Notes: generated by a model not told the origin, from the sequence alone. A DNA stretch of 64,000 nucleotides from Drosophila miranda (GCF_003369915.1 NW_022881603.1:7175249-7239248); one strand, 5' to 3'; positions 1-9,835 are shown, numbered from the stretch's first letter. Numbers and translations are program-made.

Positions 1-387
1 TGTTAGATCTCACTATAAAACGTATATCTCAAAATTTCGCCCCACCCCCTTCCGCCCCCACAAAGGACGAAAATCTGTTGCATCCACAATATTGCAGATT
101 CGAGAAAACTAAAAACGCAGAATCATAGATAATGACCATATCTATCAGATTGCTGAATCTGGATCAGATCGGATCATTTTTGTAGCCAAAAGCAAGAAAT
201 CAATTTTCAGTGGCTACGCAGCGCCCGACGTCACGCTCAGACTGATTTTCTGTCTCTCTCGCACGCACTCTTTGTCGTGTGGTTCAATATTAGCGGCGTC
301 TGCCGCAGGAGAGCCATACTGACTTAGTATCGGGTATAACTGTAGAGTTGCGGTGTCCGCAGCAACTCACAACGTTCCACCTCGTTT
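1..387 (+). repeat. DINE-1/INE-1-like element, 3' part, cut by window start
   Basis: This is the distal third of the repeat that is complete at 1047-2147 and 41039-42155. It ends with the same inverted motif AGTATCGGGTATAA, then a short stem-loop (GTTGCGG...CCGCAGCAAC, about 350-370), then CCTCGTTT. Terminal stem-loops of this kind are known for Helentron-associated elements such as DINE-1. The 5' two thirds lie outside the window. Confidence 0.85.
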
Positions 388-575
388 TCTTGTCGAACAA
401 AGCGTTTCTCCGGACAAAGGTCTTCAGAAATCTGTCAGCACTCCGCTTTGGCTAGTCCCTGCTTGAATCCTTTGTCAATTTACGGAAAGTGTTCAATATG
501 CTGCTGAATTTATCCTGAAATGGCCCTCAATTTGCACCTCAATCAAAACTTTTATTAAGTTCCAGACACCACCAA
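388..575. repeat. Non-DINE flank duplicated at 42156-42343
   Basis: Bases 1-575 match 41769-42343 base for base with no net length change and only scattered substitutions (for example CTCCGG versus CTCCAG near 413). The match runs past the end of the DINE-1 element by about 188 bp of otherwise unrepeated non-coding sequence, so it is a duplication of a locus, not just a second transposon copy. The similarity stops after the shared CCACCAA. Confidence 0.8.
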
Positions 576-1046
576 GCCGGCGCCTTCTTGTCTGACGAAA
601 TTGTTTGAGATCCTAACCCGACGCACTCACGTCATCTACCGATTCTGGCCAAGAGCCGCGCTCTGTAACCTGGCTGTACCCTTTTTCATTTGATGATTCG
701 CTTCAGTCTGTGACTCAAGCCGGTCTTTGGCTCGGGCTGCCCTTTGGCAACGCCACTCCGGCGAGATTGCACAACGAAAGGCAAGAAAAACGTCGGCACA
801 TCGCGTGATTTGGTAATGTTTCGGGCCCAGACCAGAATATACCTTGTTCCACATGACTACGGCTTTGTTTTGCTTCAGATGTGTAAAATGATACAAATCA
901 ATAGTTAAAGAACAATTCTCTGAAACATGTATTCAGGGGCTTGCAATATTCCAGGAATATTTGCCATATGCTCTAGAATTGAGCTTTTTGAAAATACTAT
1001 TGATATTTATTGAGTCCAGTTCCCCATTTGCCATTTTGGATGTTTA
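576..1046. other. Unassigned DNA
   Basis: No recognisable gene or repeat. A short open frame on the minus strand (636-896) shows no motif or homology I recognise and is most likely chance. Confidence 0.5.
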
Positions 1047-2147
1047 TTTTTATACCCGATACTCAAAATGAGTATTGGGGTATATTAGATTTGTGGTAAA
1101 AGTGGATGTGTGTAACGTCCAGAAGGAATCGTTTCCGACCCCATAAAGTATATATATTCTTGATCAGCATCAATAGCCGAGTCGATTGAGCCCTGTCTGT
1201 CTGTCCGTCCGTCTGTCCGTCCCCTTCAGCGCCTAGTGCTCAAAGACTATAAGAGCTAGAGCAACGATGTTTTGGATCCAGACTTCTGTGATATGTCACT
1301 GCTACAAAAATATTTCAAAACTTCGCCACGCCCACTTCCGCCCCCACAAAGGACGAAAATCTGTGGCATCCACAATTTTAAAGATATGAGAAAACCAAAA
1401 ACGTAGAATTGTAGAGAATGACCATATCTTTAACATTGCGGAATCTGAATTGGATCGTATTATTATTATAGCCAGCATCAAGAAAATAATTTCATTTTTT
1501 CTCGCCCTGTCTCTCTCTAACACACACGTAGCATAGGCGGCTTTGCTTAGAGTAAAACATTAGCGCCTAGATCTCAGAGACTACAAAAGCTAGAGCAACC
1601 AAATTTTGTATCCACACTCCTAATATATCGGACCGAGACGAGTTTGTTTCAAAATTTCGCCACACCCCCTTCCGCCCCCGCAAAGGATGAAAATCTGGGG
1701 ATATTCAAAAATCTCAGAGACTATTAAGGCTAGAGTAACCAATTTTGGTATCCGTACTCCTGTTAGATCTTACTACAAAACGTGTATCTCAAAATTTCGC
1801 CCCACCCCCTTCCGCCCACACAAAAGACGAAAATCTGTTGCATCCACAATATTGCACATTCGAGAAAACTAAAAACGCAGAATCATAGATAATGACCATA
1901 TCTATCAGATTGCTGAATCTGGATCAGATCAGATCATTTTTATAGCCAATAGGAACAAATCAATTTGCAGTGGCTACGCAGCGCCAGACGTCACGCTCAG
2001 ACTGATTTTCTGTCTCTCTCGCGCGCACTCTTTGTCGTGTCGTTTAATATTAGCGGCGTCTGCCGGAGGAGAGCCATACTGACTTAGTATCGGGTATAAC
2101 CGTAGAGTTGCGGTGTCCGCAGCAACTCACAACGTTCCCCCTCGTTT
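1047..2147 (+). repeat. DINE-1/INE-1-like Helentron-associated element, full length
   Basis: The 5' end is TTTTTATACCCGATACT, which folds with AGTATTGGGGTATA just downstream. It is followed by the block shared by DINE-1 elements (CGTTTCCGACCCCATAAAG, then TATATATTCTTGATCAG), a GTCY tetranucleotide run at about 1193-1225, four diverged repeats built around GACGAAAATCTG, a GAGA-type stretch read as CTCTCTCGCGCGC near 2012, and a terminal stem-loop at 2105-2130. It encodes nothing; open frames across it are accidental. In D. miranda this family includes the ISY/ISX elements. Confidence 0.85.
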
Positions 2148-2530
2148 GATTTATATTGTTCGCATCGTTCAATTTGTTAATGATCTCCATGCCTTTATTT
2201 ACTGCATCTATTACTAAGTTTAGTTCATTTGCTTAAACACTGTAGCTTGAAAGGTTGTTAATTTTCTGATCTACTTCTTCTTTGTCCGCTTCATTTAATG
2301 TTCCGAACAAATACTTCAATACGGATCCTGCTACATATATCTATTATACCTCTTTTATTACGTTTGACTTTTTTCAGCCCATTTATTTTCCTTTGGAGTT
2401 TGTCTACTAAATATTGTACTTCAATTTCGTTTTTAAATTCATCAGCTTTCTCTATTAAAGTTGTATAGATTTCTTCTGTTTTTGTTTAATTAATTATGAG
2501 GGAGTGATATTAATAATTAATGGGTATACA
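2148..2530 (-). pseudogene. Decayed errantivirus-type env (fusion glycoprotein) fragment
   Basis: Read on the minus strand, this stretch gives a protein-like reading interrupted by at least one frame change and several stops. It contains a basic cluster resembling a furin-type cleavage site, followed by a segment that resembles the start of the transmembrane subunit of insect errantivirus F-like envelope proteins. It is bounded by a DINE-1 insertion on the left and the Ty3/gypsy insertion (target TACA) on the right. No open frame, start or terminus remains, so it is an inert relic. Base composition is AT-rich relative to its neighbours. The family assignment rests on two short motifs and is moderate. 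Confidence 0.5.
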
Positions 2531-2817
2531 TGTAAAGGACAGTGTATCAAGCAGTTAGCACTATCCCATCTAAATTAACATTTGAACTTAAGATACCATC
2601 GATAAGACCTAACCGATATAACCAGACTTAACCGATGTTTAAAAGACCTAACCGATAAGGGGTTATCGATACGGGAGTCGGTTGTTGGAAGTAGAAGCAG
2701 AAAGTTGAACTAAAAGTCGGAAGAACAGACTCATTAATTGCACATCTTAAATCATACACTTTGTACTCTTTTTCGAAAAACACTATTAATAAACGATACA
2801 TTATTATTAATCTTACA
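2531..2817 (+). repeat. 5' LTR
   Basis: It starts TGTAAAGGAC and ends ATCTTACA. It holds several ACCTAACCGAT-type short repeats, and an AATAAA at about 2790. It differs from the 3' LTR at GAACTAAAAG versus GAACAAAAAG and CGATAC versus CGACAC. Confidence 0.93.
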
Positions 2818-2819
2818 TT

Positions 2820-2830
2820 TGGGGGCTCGT
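2820..2830 (+). promoter_or_regulatory. Primer-binding site, tRNA-Pro-like
   Basis: TGGGGGCTCGT lies two bases after the 5' LTR. These 11 bases are complementary to the 3' end of proline tRNA, the primer known for murine leukaemia-type retroviruses; beyond that the match is lost. The tRNA assignment is from memory. Confidence 0.6.
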
Positions 2831-3222
2831 ACGCGTCGAATACAGAGCTCGGAGTGTGTGAAAAAGAAAAACAGAAGAAAGCAGAAGCTGATGCAAGAAG
2901 AGGATTGTTGAAAAGTTGTTAAAGTTGTTGTTTGTAGCTACATAAAGTTGTAAAGTTGATGTTGGTGGCTATAAACATTAAGTTGAACAATCCAAATTCT
3001 GTGAGCCTAACAGTAGACACGGAGTTTAATAAAAGATCGGTCGTTTAATTCGGTTGGAAAATTGTGAAATTCATTGTCGCGCCGCAGCGTCGCCTTGTCC
3101 GTGCGCAGTACGTACACAAGCAGAAAAAACACGCACAGACACGTTGTGTGTGATACACACTTATAAACAGAAAAGACAAGCACTCGTCGGGTACACAGAC
3201 ACAAGTCGAAAAGAGCCGCAAA

Positions 3223-3918
3223 ATGATGCAAACACCGCCGCCGTTGCACTGGAAAGAGAGAGAGAAGGAAGAAGCTGTACCAGGAACGTCGCGCCCGAGT
3301 GCAAACGAGATGAAAGATTTTGAAAATGCGGAAAACAATACTGATGACAAGATTGATCAAATGATAAAGTTGCTAAGTTTGAAACTGCTTTGCGATGAGC
3401 AACGAGAAATGAAGATCGCTCCAGATAATTTTACAAAAGTTGTGAGCGATTGTGATGGAAAATCGGTTCCCATAGAAAAATGGTTTGAGATATTCGAAAA
3501 AAATGCCGACGCATATGAGCTTACTGAAAAGCAAAAGTATGTGCAGGCCAGAGGAAAAATGACCGGTGCAGCTAAGCTTTTCCTTGAAGCTGTATGCGTG
3601 TGCACCTATGAGGAACTCAAGAACGTATTATTGGATGAATTCACATGTAGCTATAACAGTGCAGACATTCATAAGCTGCTGCAAGAAAGAAAGAGGAAGA
3701 GTAGTGAGTCGATGCACGAGTACTTGCTGCAGATGAGAAAAATAGCAGCAGTCGGACATGTTGAACACGCGGCTGTTATAAGCCATATTGTGAACGGTCT
3801 GGACATAAGAAACGAGTATAAGTATTTCATGTATCGCTGTAAGACCTTCAGGGCCTTGAAAGAAGAGTTCGATATCTATGATCGTTTGAACATATCGGAG
3901 AAGAAGGGCAATAACTAA
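3223..3918 (+). CDS. gag: Gag capsid part of Ty3/gypsy element
   Basis: A 231-codon open frame starts at an ATG in a good context (AAAATGATG). The central part (about residues 85-200) has the helical pattern of Ty3/gypsy capsid proteins, including WFEIFEKNADAYEL and KFLEA-like segments around a YEEL turn. It ends at a TAA at 3916-3918. The zinc-knuckle nucleocapsid normally belonging to Gag lies just after this stop, in the same frame, so either the stop is suppressed at some rate or it is a nonsense mutation that has split Gag. The product would assemble particles around the element RNA. Confidence 0.85.
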   Translation: MMQTPPPLHWKEREKEEAVPGTSRPSANEMKDFENAENNTDDKIDQMIKLLSLKLLCDEQREMKIAPDNFTKVVSDCDGKSVPIEKWFEIFEKNADAYELTEKQKYVQARGKMTGAAKLFLEAVCVCTYEELKNVLLDEFTCSYNSADIHKLLQERKRKSSESMHEYLLQMRKIAAVGHVEHAAVISHIVNGLDIRNEYKYFMYRCKTFRALKEEFDIYDRLNISEKKGNN

Positions 3919-6900
3919 CAGCATAAAACGAGTTTCAAGCAGCAAAGTGGGCAAAGCGGTAAAAAAGAATATTGCTATAACTGTGGATCAGGAGAACACA
4001 AACGCAAAGACTGCAAAGCCGAAACGAAGTGTTTTAAGTGCAATCAGAATGGTCACATTTCGCGTAACTGTCCTTATGAAGCTGATAAAGTTGATAAAGT
4101 TCGCGTCATTTTGGATCGCAGTCGCATGAAAAAAATTCAAATAAACGGCATTGTTGTTGACTGTCTTGTGGATACAGGGTCAGATGTAACCCTAATCAAA
4201 GAGAGTATGTTGAAGACCATGAAAAACGTTAAACTTTTGAAGTGCACAACTATGTTGCGCGGTCTGGGTCAGATATCAACAAAGCCTGTTGGATACTTTA
4301 ATGCAGAAGTTACCGTGGATAAGTTGCAGACCACACAGAAGTTTTTAGTAGTCCCCAGTAGCCAGATTGATTTCGACGTACTTTTGGGGCATGATTTCAT
4401 TAAAAAGTTCCGTTTCGTCGCTGATATGCAAGGATACGCGTTTTTGAAGCATGACGCAGATCCTGTGCCAACAGATGAGCATGCTCTTATATATAATGTA
4501 ACTGAAGAGTCATCCTTTGTAGCTCCGCCGCAATATCGAAAAGACGTTGAACAGATGATAAGAAACAGTTACCAAATGCCCACAGAAGTTGCAAAGCAGT
4601 CTCCAATCCAACTGAAGATAGTTCCCGACGGAGTAATCAAGCCGTTTAATCACTCACCGAGTCGTTTATCAACAGACGAAGCCAGTGCCGTAAAGAAGCA
4701 AGTCGAAGAATGGATCGAGCAAGGAATCGTGCGCAAGTCATCTTCAAATGTAGCGAGCAGAGTTGTCGTCGTGAAGAAAAAAGATGGTACACTTAGAGTT
4801 TGCGTAGACTACAGGAAGTTAAACAGCATGGTATTGCTGGACTGCTTCCCAGTCCCGATCATGGAGGAAGTCTTGGAAAAGCTGCAGTCGGCTAAGTGGT
4901 TTACCATAATGGACCTTGAAAACGGATTTTTCCATGTGCCTATGGAAGAGCAAAGCAAGTCGTATACGGCCTTCGTCACAAAGGAGGGATTATTCGAGTT
5001 TAATAAAGCGCCTTTCGGATTCAAGAACTCGCCAGCTGCGTTCATTCGGTTCGTAAGCTATATTTTTCAAGAATTAATCAACTCTGACATTATGCAGCTT
5101 TATATGGACGACATAATTGTTTACGCCGCGTCGCCCGAGGTATGCATGAGGAAGACGAAGTTGGTCCTGGAGACAGCTGCGCAGTTTGGCCTAAAGATCA
5201 AGTGGAAGAAATGTAGCTTCATGCAGCCACGCATTAGCTTTCTGGGCCATATCATTGAGGACGGGAGAATCTGGCCCGGCAAAGAGAAGACAGCAGCTGT
5301 CAGTCGGCTTGCTACGCCCAAAGACATTAAAGCAGTTCAAGCATTTCTGGGACTCACAGGCTTTTTCAGAAAGTTCATCCCTGGCTATGCACAAGTTGCC
5401 CGGCCGCTCACGAATCTACTCAGGAAGGAAGCAGTTTTCAACATTAGCGAAGCAGAGCAACAATCGCTAAAAAAATTAAAGAATCTGCTTGTAATCGCAC
5501 CTGTATTACATTTATACTCACGAGAAGCGCCAACGGAACTCCACACGGATGCATCCAAAGAAGGTTTCGGAGCAGTTTTGTTGCAGCAGTTTGATGGCAA
5601 TTTCCACCCGATTTACTATTGGAGTAAAAAGACTACACAAGCCGAGTCCAAACGTCACAGTTACTATTTGGAGGTCAAAGCTGCATACCTCGCACTCAAG
5701 AAGTTTCGTCACTACCTGTTGGGGATCAAATTTGATCTTGCCACTGACTGTGCGGCGTTTAAGCAGACAACAACGAAAGTAGATATACCCAGAGAAGTTT
5801 CCCAGTGGATTCTGTATATGGAGGACTTTACATTCAAAGCAGTACACCGCCCAGGGGACAGAATGAGACACGTGGACTGTCTCAGTCGTTTTCCGCAGAC
5901 ATGCATGTTCGTGACGACGGAGCTAACAGCTCGGATAAAGAAAGCACAGCAGGATGACGATTTCATCAAAGCCACAGTTGAGATCCTGAAGCAGCACCCA
6001 TATCAAGACTACAAGCTTAAAGGAGGCCTTCTCTTCAAATCTGTAAATGGCAATGACGTTTTGGTGGTTCCAAGGCTGATGGAAAGGGAAATCATTCAAG
6101 GATCGCATGAAGTTGGTCATTTCTCCACAGCGAAGACAATGCACTCAGTTCAGCAGCAATACTGGATTCCGCACCTTGAACGGAAAGTAAATAAGTTGAT
6201 TACTAATTGTATCAGTTGTATAATTTTCAGCAAAAAGTTGGGCAAACAAGAAGGCTATCTTCATTGCATTGACAAGGGTGACACACCACTATACACGCTG
6301 CACGTTGATCATTTGGGACCAATGGATGCGACAGCCAAGCAATACAAGTACATTTTTGCTGTGGTAGATGCATTCTCCAAGTTTGTGTGGCTGTTCCCAA
6401 CTAAGTCAACAGGTCACGAAGAAGTTGTGAAGAGGCTGAGAGATTGGTCATTTGTGTTTGGTTTTCCCAAGCGCATAGTCAGCGACAGAGGAGCAGCGTT
6501 TACATCCAACGCATTCAGCGAGTTTCTCAACGAGAACAAAGTCGAACATGTGTGTACAACGACAGGTGTGGCGAGAGGCAACGGTCAGATTGAGCGGGTG
6601 AACCGTTCAATTTTGGGTATCATCGCAAAGCTCTCAGCTCAGGAGTCAACGAAGTGGTACAAGCATGTGCCACAGGTCCAGATGGCGATTAATTCGCATG
6701 TGCATTCTACGTTGAAGTCGTCGCCATTCGAGGTCATGTTTGGGACAAAGATGCACAGACAAGCTGAAAGTCGACTATTGGAGGTGCTCAACGAGGAGTT
6801 GGTTACGCAGTTTAACAACGAGCGCCAAGAACTGCGTGACCAAGCGAAACAAAACATTCAGAAGGCGCAAGAGGTGTACAAGCGCTATTATGATAAAAAA

Positions 6901-7179
6901 CGACGACCTGAGCACGGCTACAGACTAGGAGACATGGTCGCGATCAAGAGGTCGCAGTTCGTCGCAGGACGCAAGTTGGCCAGCGAGTATCTAGGCCCAT
7001 ATGAAGTCACCAAGGTAAAGCGGAACGGTCGCTACGACGTCAGAAAGATTGCTCAAGTCGAGGGGCCAAATATCACAGCAACGAGCAGGGACAATATGAA
7101 GCTATGGCGTTTTGTCTCAGAGAACGATGATATATTATCATCTGGGACAGATGAAGATGAGCAGGAGGGCCGAATGTAA
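3919..7179 (+). CDS. pol: Nucleocapsid-Pol polyprotein (PR, RT, RNase H, integrase)
   Basis: The frame is open for about 1086 codons from the TAA at 3916 to a TAA inside the 3' LTR, and is the same frame as gag. Two CCHC knuckles come first (CYNCGSGEHKRKDC and CFKCNQNGHISRNC, about 3970-4077). The protease has VDTGSDVTLI near 4170. Reverse transcriptase follows with YMDDIIVYA near 5104, then RNase H with TDASKEGFGAVL near 5550. The integrase has an HHCC-like finger near 6110-6230 and the D-D-E residues in HVDHLGP, SDRGAAF and GQIERVN. The first ATG inside it is 4111, after the knuckles, so independent initiation would lose the nucleocapsid; expression as a Gag-Pol fusion is more plausible. 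All catalytic motifs look intact. Confidence 0.9.
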   Translation, partial: QHKTSFKQQSGQSGKKEYCYNCGSGEHKRKDCKAETKCFKCNQNGHISRNCPYEADKVDKVRVILDRSRMKKIQINGIVVDCLVDTGSDVTLIKESMLKTMKNVKLLKCTTMLRGLGQISTKPVGYFNAEVTVDKLQTTQKFLVVPSSQIDFDVLLGHDFIKKFRFVADMQGYAFLKHDADPVPTDEHALIYNVTEESSFVAPPQYRKDVEQMIRNSYQMPTEVAKQSPIQLKIVPDGVIKPFNHSPSRLSTDEASAVKKQVEEWIEQGIVRKSSSNVASRVVVVKKKDGTLRVCVDYRKLNSMVLLDCFPVPIMEEVLEKLQSAKWFTIMDLENGFFHVPMEEQSKSYTAFVTKEGLFEFNKAPFGFKNSPAAFIRFVSYIFQELINSDIMQLYMDDIIVYAASPEVCMRKTKLVLETAAQFGLKIKWKKCSFMQPRISFLGHIIEDGRIWPGKEKTAAVSRLATPKDIKAVQAFLGLTGFFRKFIPGYAQVARPLTNLLRKEAVFNISEAEQQSLKKLKNLLVIAPVLHLYSREAPTELHTDASKEGFGAVLLQQFDGNFHPIYYWSKKTTQAESKRHSYYLEVKAAYLALKKFRHYLLGIKFDLATDCAAFKQTTTKVDIPREVSQWILYMEDFTFKAVHRPGDRMRHVDCLSRFPQTCMFVTTELTARIKKAQQDDDFIKATVEILKQHPYQDYKLKGGLLFKSVNGNDVLVVPRLMEREIIQGSHEVGHFSTAKTMHSVQQQYWIPHLERKVNKLITNCISCIIFSKKLGKQEGYLHCIDKGDTPLYTLHVDHLGPMDATAKQYKYIFAVVDAFSKFVWLFPTKSTGHEEVVKRLRDWSFVFGFPKRIVSDRGAAFTSNAFSEFLNENKVEHVCTTTGVARGNGQIERVNRSILGIIAKLSAQESTKWYKHVPQVQMAINSHVHSTLKSSPFEVMFGTKMHRQAESRLLEVLNEELVTQFNNERQELRDQAKQNIQKAQEVYKRYYDKKRRPEHGYRLGDMVAIKRSQFVAGRKLASEYLGPYEVTKVKRNGRYDVRKIAQVEGPNITATSRDNMKLWRFVSENDDILSSGTDEDEQEGRM

Positions 7180-7461
7180 AGGACAGTGTATCAAGCAGTT
7201 AGCACTATCCCATCTAAATTAACATTTGAACTTAAGATACCATCGATAAGACCTAACCGATATAACCAGACTTAACCGATGTTTAAAAGACCTAACCGAT
7301 AAGGGGTTATCGATACGGGAGTCGGTTGTTGGAAGTAGAAGCAGAAAGTTGAACAAAAAGTCGGAAGAACAGACTCATTAATTGCACATCTTAAATCATA
7401 CACTTTGTACTCTTTTTCGAAAAACACTATTAATAAACGACACATTATTATTAATCTTACA
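7175..7461 (+). repeat. 3' LTR
   Basis: 287 bp, TGTAAAGG...CTTACA, paired with 2531-2817. The pol stop codon lies in its first five bases. Confidence 0.93.
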
Positions 7462-7497
7462 TACATATACATATATTGTTCCCGTTTTGAATATGAG

Positions 7498-9327
7498 CAA
7501 AAACTATACAATACCAAGATGTTGCATGAGCGACCAAAAAGCTGTTCTATGGCGGGTCCTAACATTAGGACCCAAAAGGCACGAGGGAGCGCGCGGGGTT
7601 TCGATTCCCTTTTCGCCTGTACTTCGTCTCTACCGCGACCCCGCTGCCCATCGGTTTCGTCTGTTCGGCAATGCCTTCACCAGCAACGAAATAATTCTGG
7701 ACTCTCGAACCTCAGCACCGTCAAAGCGGTGGTCGCGGATCGCCGATGTCTTTGGAGCGGCACAGTGGGACCTTTGACCGTCTCAGCTTGCTAAATTAGT
7801 TAGTGAATATGAGTTCAATAAATATTTGCACACTGAAAAAATGTTAAACTTTGATCGCTTATATCTCCTAAACTAAAACTATCTTGAAAATTCGATTGGA
7901 AAATTCTCTATTAGATGCGTACATTAAATTTATCTAAAGCACTCATACAATTTTTTGACTATTTCAAAGACATCAGCGACCACGCTGCCCTACGGTTTCG
8001 GCACGATGACTCTGACATGCTTTCACACCGACTCGACGCTGACCGAGGCATTGACGAAGCCGAGTAGCATTTCGGAGGCGAAGGTAGCGTAAAAGAGAAT
8101 TGAAGTACTAGCCCCGCGCGCCCGTACCTTGAAGCGTCAAACGAAAATTAAACGAGGGGGAACGTTGTGAGTTGCTGCGGACACCGCAACTCTACAGTTA
8201 TACCCGATACTTAGTCAGTATGGCTCTCCTCCGGCAGACGCCGCTAATATTAAACGACACGACAAAGAGTGCGTGCGAGAGAGACAGAAAATCAGTCAGA
8301 GCGTGACGTCGGGCGCTGCGTAGCCAGTGCAAATTGATTTGTTCCTTTTGGGTATAAAAATGATCCGATCTGATCCAGATTTAGCAGTCTGATAGATATG
8401 GTCATTATCTATGACTCTGCGTTTTTAGTTTTTTCGTATCCTCAATATTGTGGATGCAACAGATTTTCGTCCTTTGTGTGGGCGGAAGGGGGTGGGGCGA
8501 AATTCTGAGATATACGTTTTACAGTGAGATCTACCAAAAGTGCGGATACCAAATTTGGTTACTCTAGCCTTAATAGTCTCTGAGATTTGTGGATTCCCCA
8601 GATTTTCGTCCTTTGCGGGGGCGGAAGGGGGTGTGGCGAAATTTGGACACGAAACGGTCAAGGTCCGATATCACAGGAGTGTGGATACCAAATTTGGTTG
8701 CTCTGGCTCTTATAGGTTCTGAGATCCTTGAACTCATATTTTGCAATTGGCAAAGCCGACCATGAAACCTGTGTGTTAGAGAGAGACAGAGCGAGAAAGA
8801 ATGAAATTGTTTTCTTGATTCTGGCTATAAAAATTATACGATCTGGTTCAGATTTTGCACTCTAGAAGATATAGTCATCCTCTACGATTCTGCGTTTTTG
8901 GTTTTATCGTATCTTTAAAAATGTGGATGCCACAGATTTTCGTCTTTTGTGGGGGCGGAAGTGGGCGGGGCGAAGTTTTGAAATATTTTTGTAGCAGTGA
9001 CATATCACAGAAGTCTAGATCCAAAACATCGTTGCTCTAGCTCTTATAGTCTTTGAGCACTAGGCGCTGAAGGGGACGGACAGACGGACGGACGGACAGA
9101 CGGACAGACGGACGGACGGACAGACAGACAGACAGACATGGCTCAATCGACTCGGCTGTTGATGCTGATCAAGAATATATATACTTTATGGGGTCGGAAA
9201 CGATTCCTTCTGGACGTTACACACATCCACTTTTACCACAAATCTAATATACCCCAATACTTATTTTGAGTATCGGGTATAAAAAGCATTTGTTCCTCAT
9301 GCAACATCTTGGTATTGTATAGTCTTT
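7498..9327. mobile_element. Segment bounded by 33-bp inverted repeats (possible DNA transposon or fold-back unit)
   Basis: The sequence at 7498-7530 recurs inverted at 9296-9327 with about one mismatch (core CAATACCAAGATGTTGCATG). Between them lie about 620 bp of unrecognised DNA and then a reversed DINE-1. The unrecognised part repeats a motif to itself: GCGACCCCGCTGCCC near 7638 and GCGACCACGCTGCCC near 7978, each followed by CGGTTTCG. No transposase frame is evident and no clear target duplication was found, so this could be a non-autonomous terminal-inverted-repeat element or a rearrangement product. Confidence 0.5.
8150..9285 (-). repeat. DINE-1/INE-1-like element, full length, reversed
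   Basis: The same family as 1047-2147 in the opposite orientation: the stem-loop end (AACGAGGGGGAACG) is at 8151 and the TATACCCGATA-type end at 9285. It carries a long GACG/GACA tetranucleotide run at 9072-9138. Confidence 0.85.
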
Positions 9328-9335
9328 GATTAAAC

Positions 9336-9690
9336 ACACGACATTGTGTTGGTATTGGTATCACACGCGCCGGCGTTTTTCAAATGTTTGACAGTCGCGC
9401 TCGTCTGTTGTGCCCGGTGTGACCGCGGATATATCGGTCAAATATACCGCCCGACCCTCAGAAATATACCAAAATAGACCATCGCACTTTAAAAATATAC
9501 CGTAAATATACTAACGATATACATATTACTGGTTTTTGATATTCCGTCGAATATTACTAGCTAAATAGAACCCTCAGCCCTGCCCACATAGTTTTATATG
9601 ATTGATGAATCAATTTTTTACTTGACTGATTTATTTTAAATACTCGCTTTAATTGGATTTTGCCTAAAAAAGGTAAAGATAAAAGTATGA
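9336..9690 (-). pseudogene. Diverged reversed copy of the row 5' flank and start region
   Basis: Read on the minus strand, about 9405-9685 aligns with 27490-27765 upstream of row. Shared landmarks in order are CCAATNAAAGC, CTATGTGGGC/TTATGTGGGC, CTAGCTAGTAATATT, GGTATATTTCTGAGGGT and GCGGTCACAC/GCGGTCATAC. Downstream the copy reads AAAAACGCC and then ATGTCGTGTGT near 9350, matching the row start ATGTCGCGTGT at 27863. The similarity then ends at the inverted repeat at 9327. It looks like an old duplicate of the row promoter and first codons with nothing left behind it. A dispersed promoter-like repeat is the alternative. Bases 9691-9835 show nothing recognisable. Confidence 0.5.
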
Positions 9691-9835
9691 GAGTAACTGC
9701 AGAGAAAAGTAGATTGGCAGCGCTGGAGGATAAACATACGTTGGCAGCGCGCACAATTCACAGATGATTGCTGTTTCCTAATTTTGTTATTTAACCAGCA
9801 GGAATTTCCTCGAACAAAAAAAAATGCAAAACTGT

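Larger units (their letters stand above)
2531..7461 (+). mobile_element. Complete Ty3/gypsy LTR retrotransposon
   Basis: A 4.9-kb element has 287-bp LTRs at both ends, each TG...CA, differing at only two sites seen by eye. A perfect 4-bp target duplication TACA lies at 2527-2530 and 7462-7465, the length typical of Ty3/gypsy integrases. Inside are a primer-binding site, gag, and pol in the order protease, reverse transcriptase, RNase H, integrase. There is no env. The near identical LTRs mean the insertion is recent. Confidence 0.93.

Noticed and set aside
636..896. 86-codon minus-strand frame
   Set aside because: No motif, no recognisable homology and no promoter or splice context; consistent with chance.
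1302..1872. Short frames inside DINE-1 (also at 8425-9040, 41695-41880 and 50733-50954)
   Set aside because: They recur because the repeat recurs; the element is non-coding and the frames differ in length between copies.
2820..2830. tRNA-like sequence after the 5' LTR
   Set aside because: Only the 11-base primer-binding complement is present, not a tRNA gene.
3007..3360. Two overlapping minus-strand frames over the gag leader
   Set aside because: Shadows of the plus-strand leader and gag start; low-complexity Cys/Phe-rich translation typical of antisense reading.
9070..9140. GACG/GACA tandem array as a possible CRISPR-like repeat
   Set aside because: It is the tetranucleotide microsatellite of DINE-1; units are 4 bp with no spacers, and this is animal DNA.
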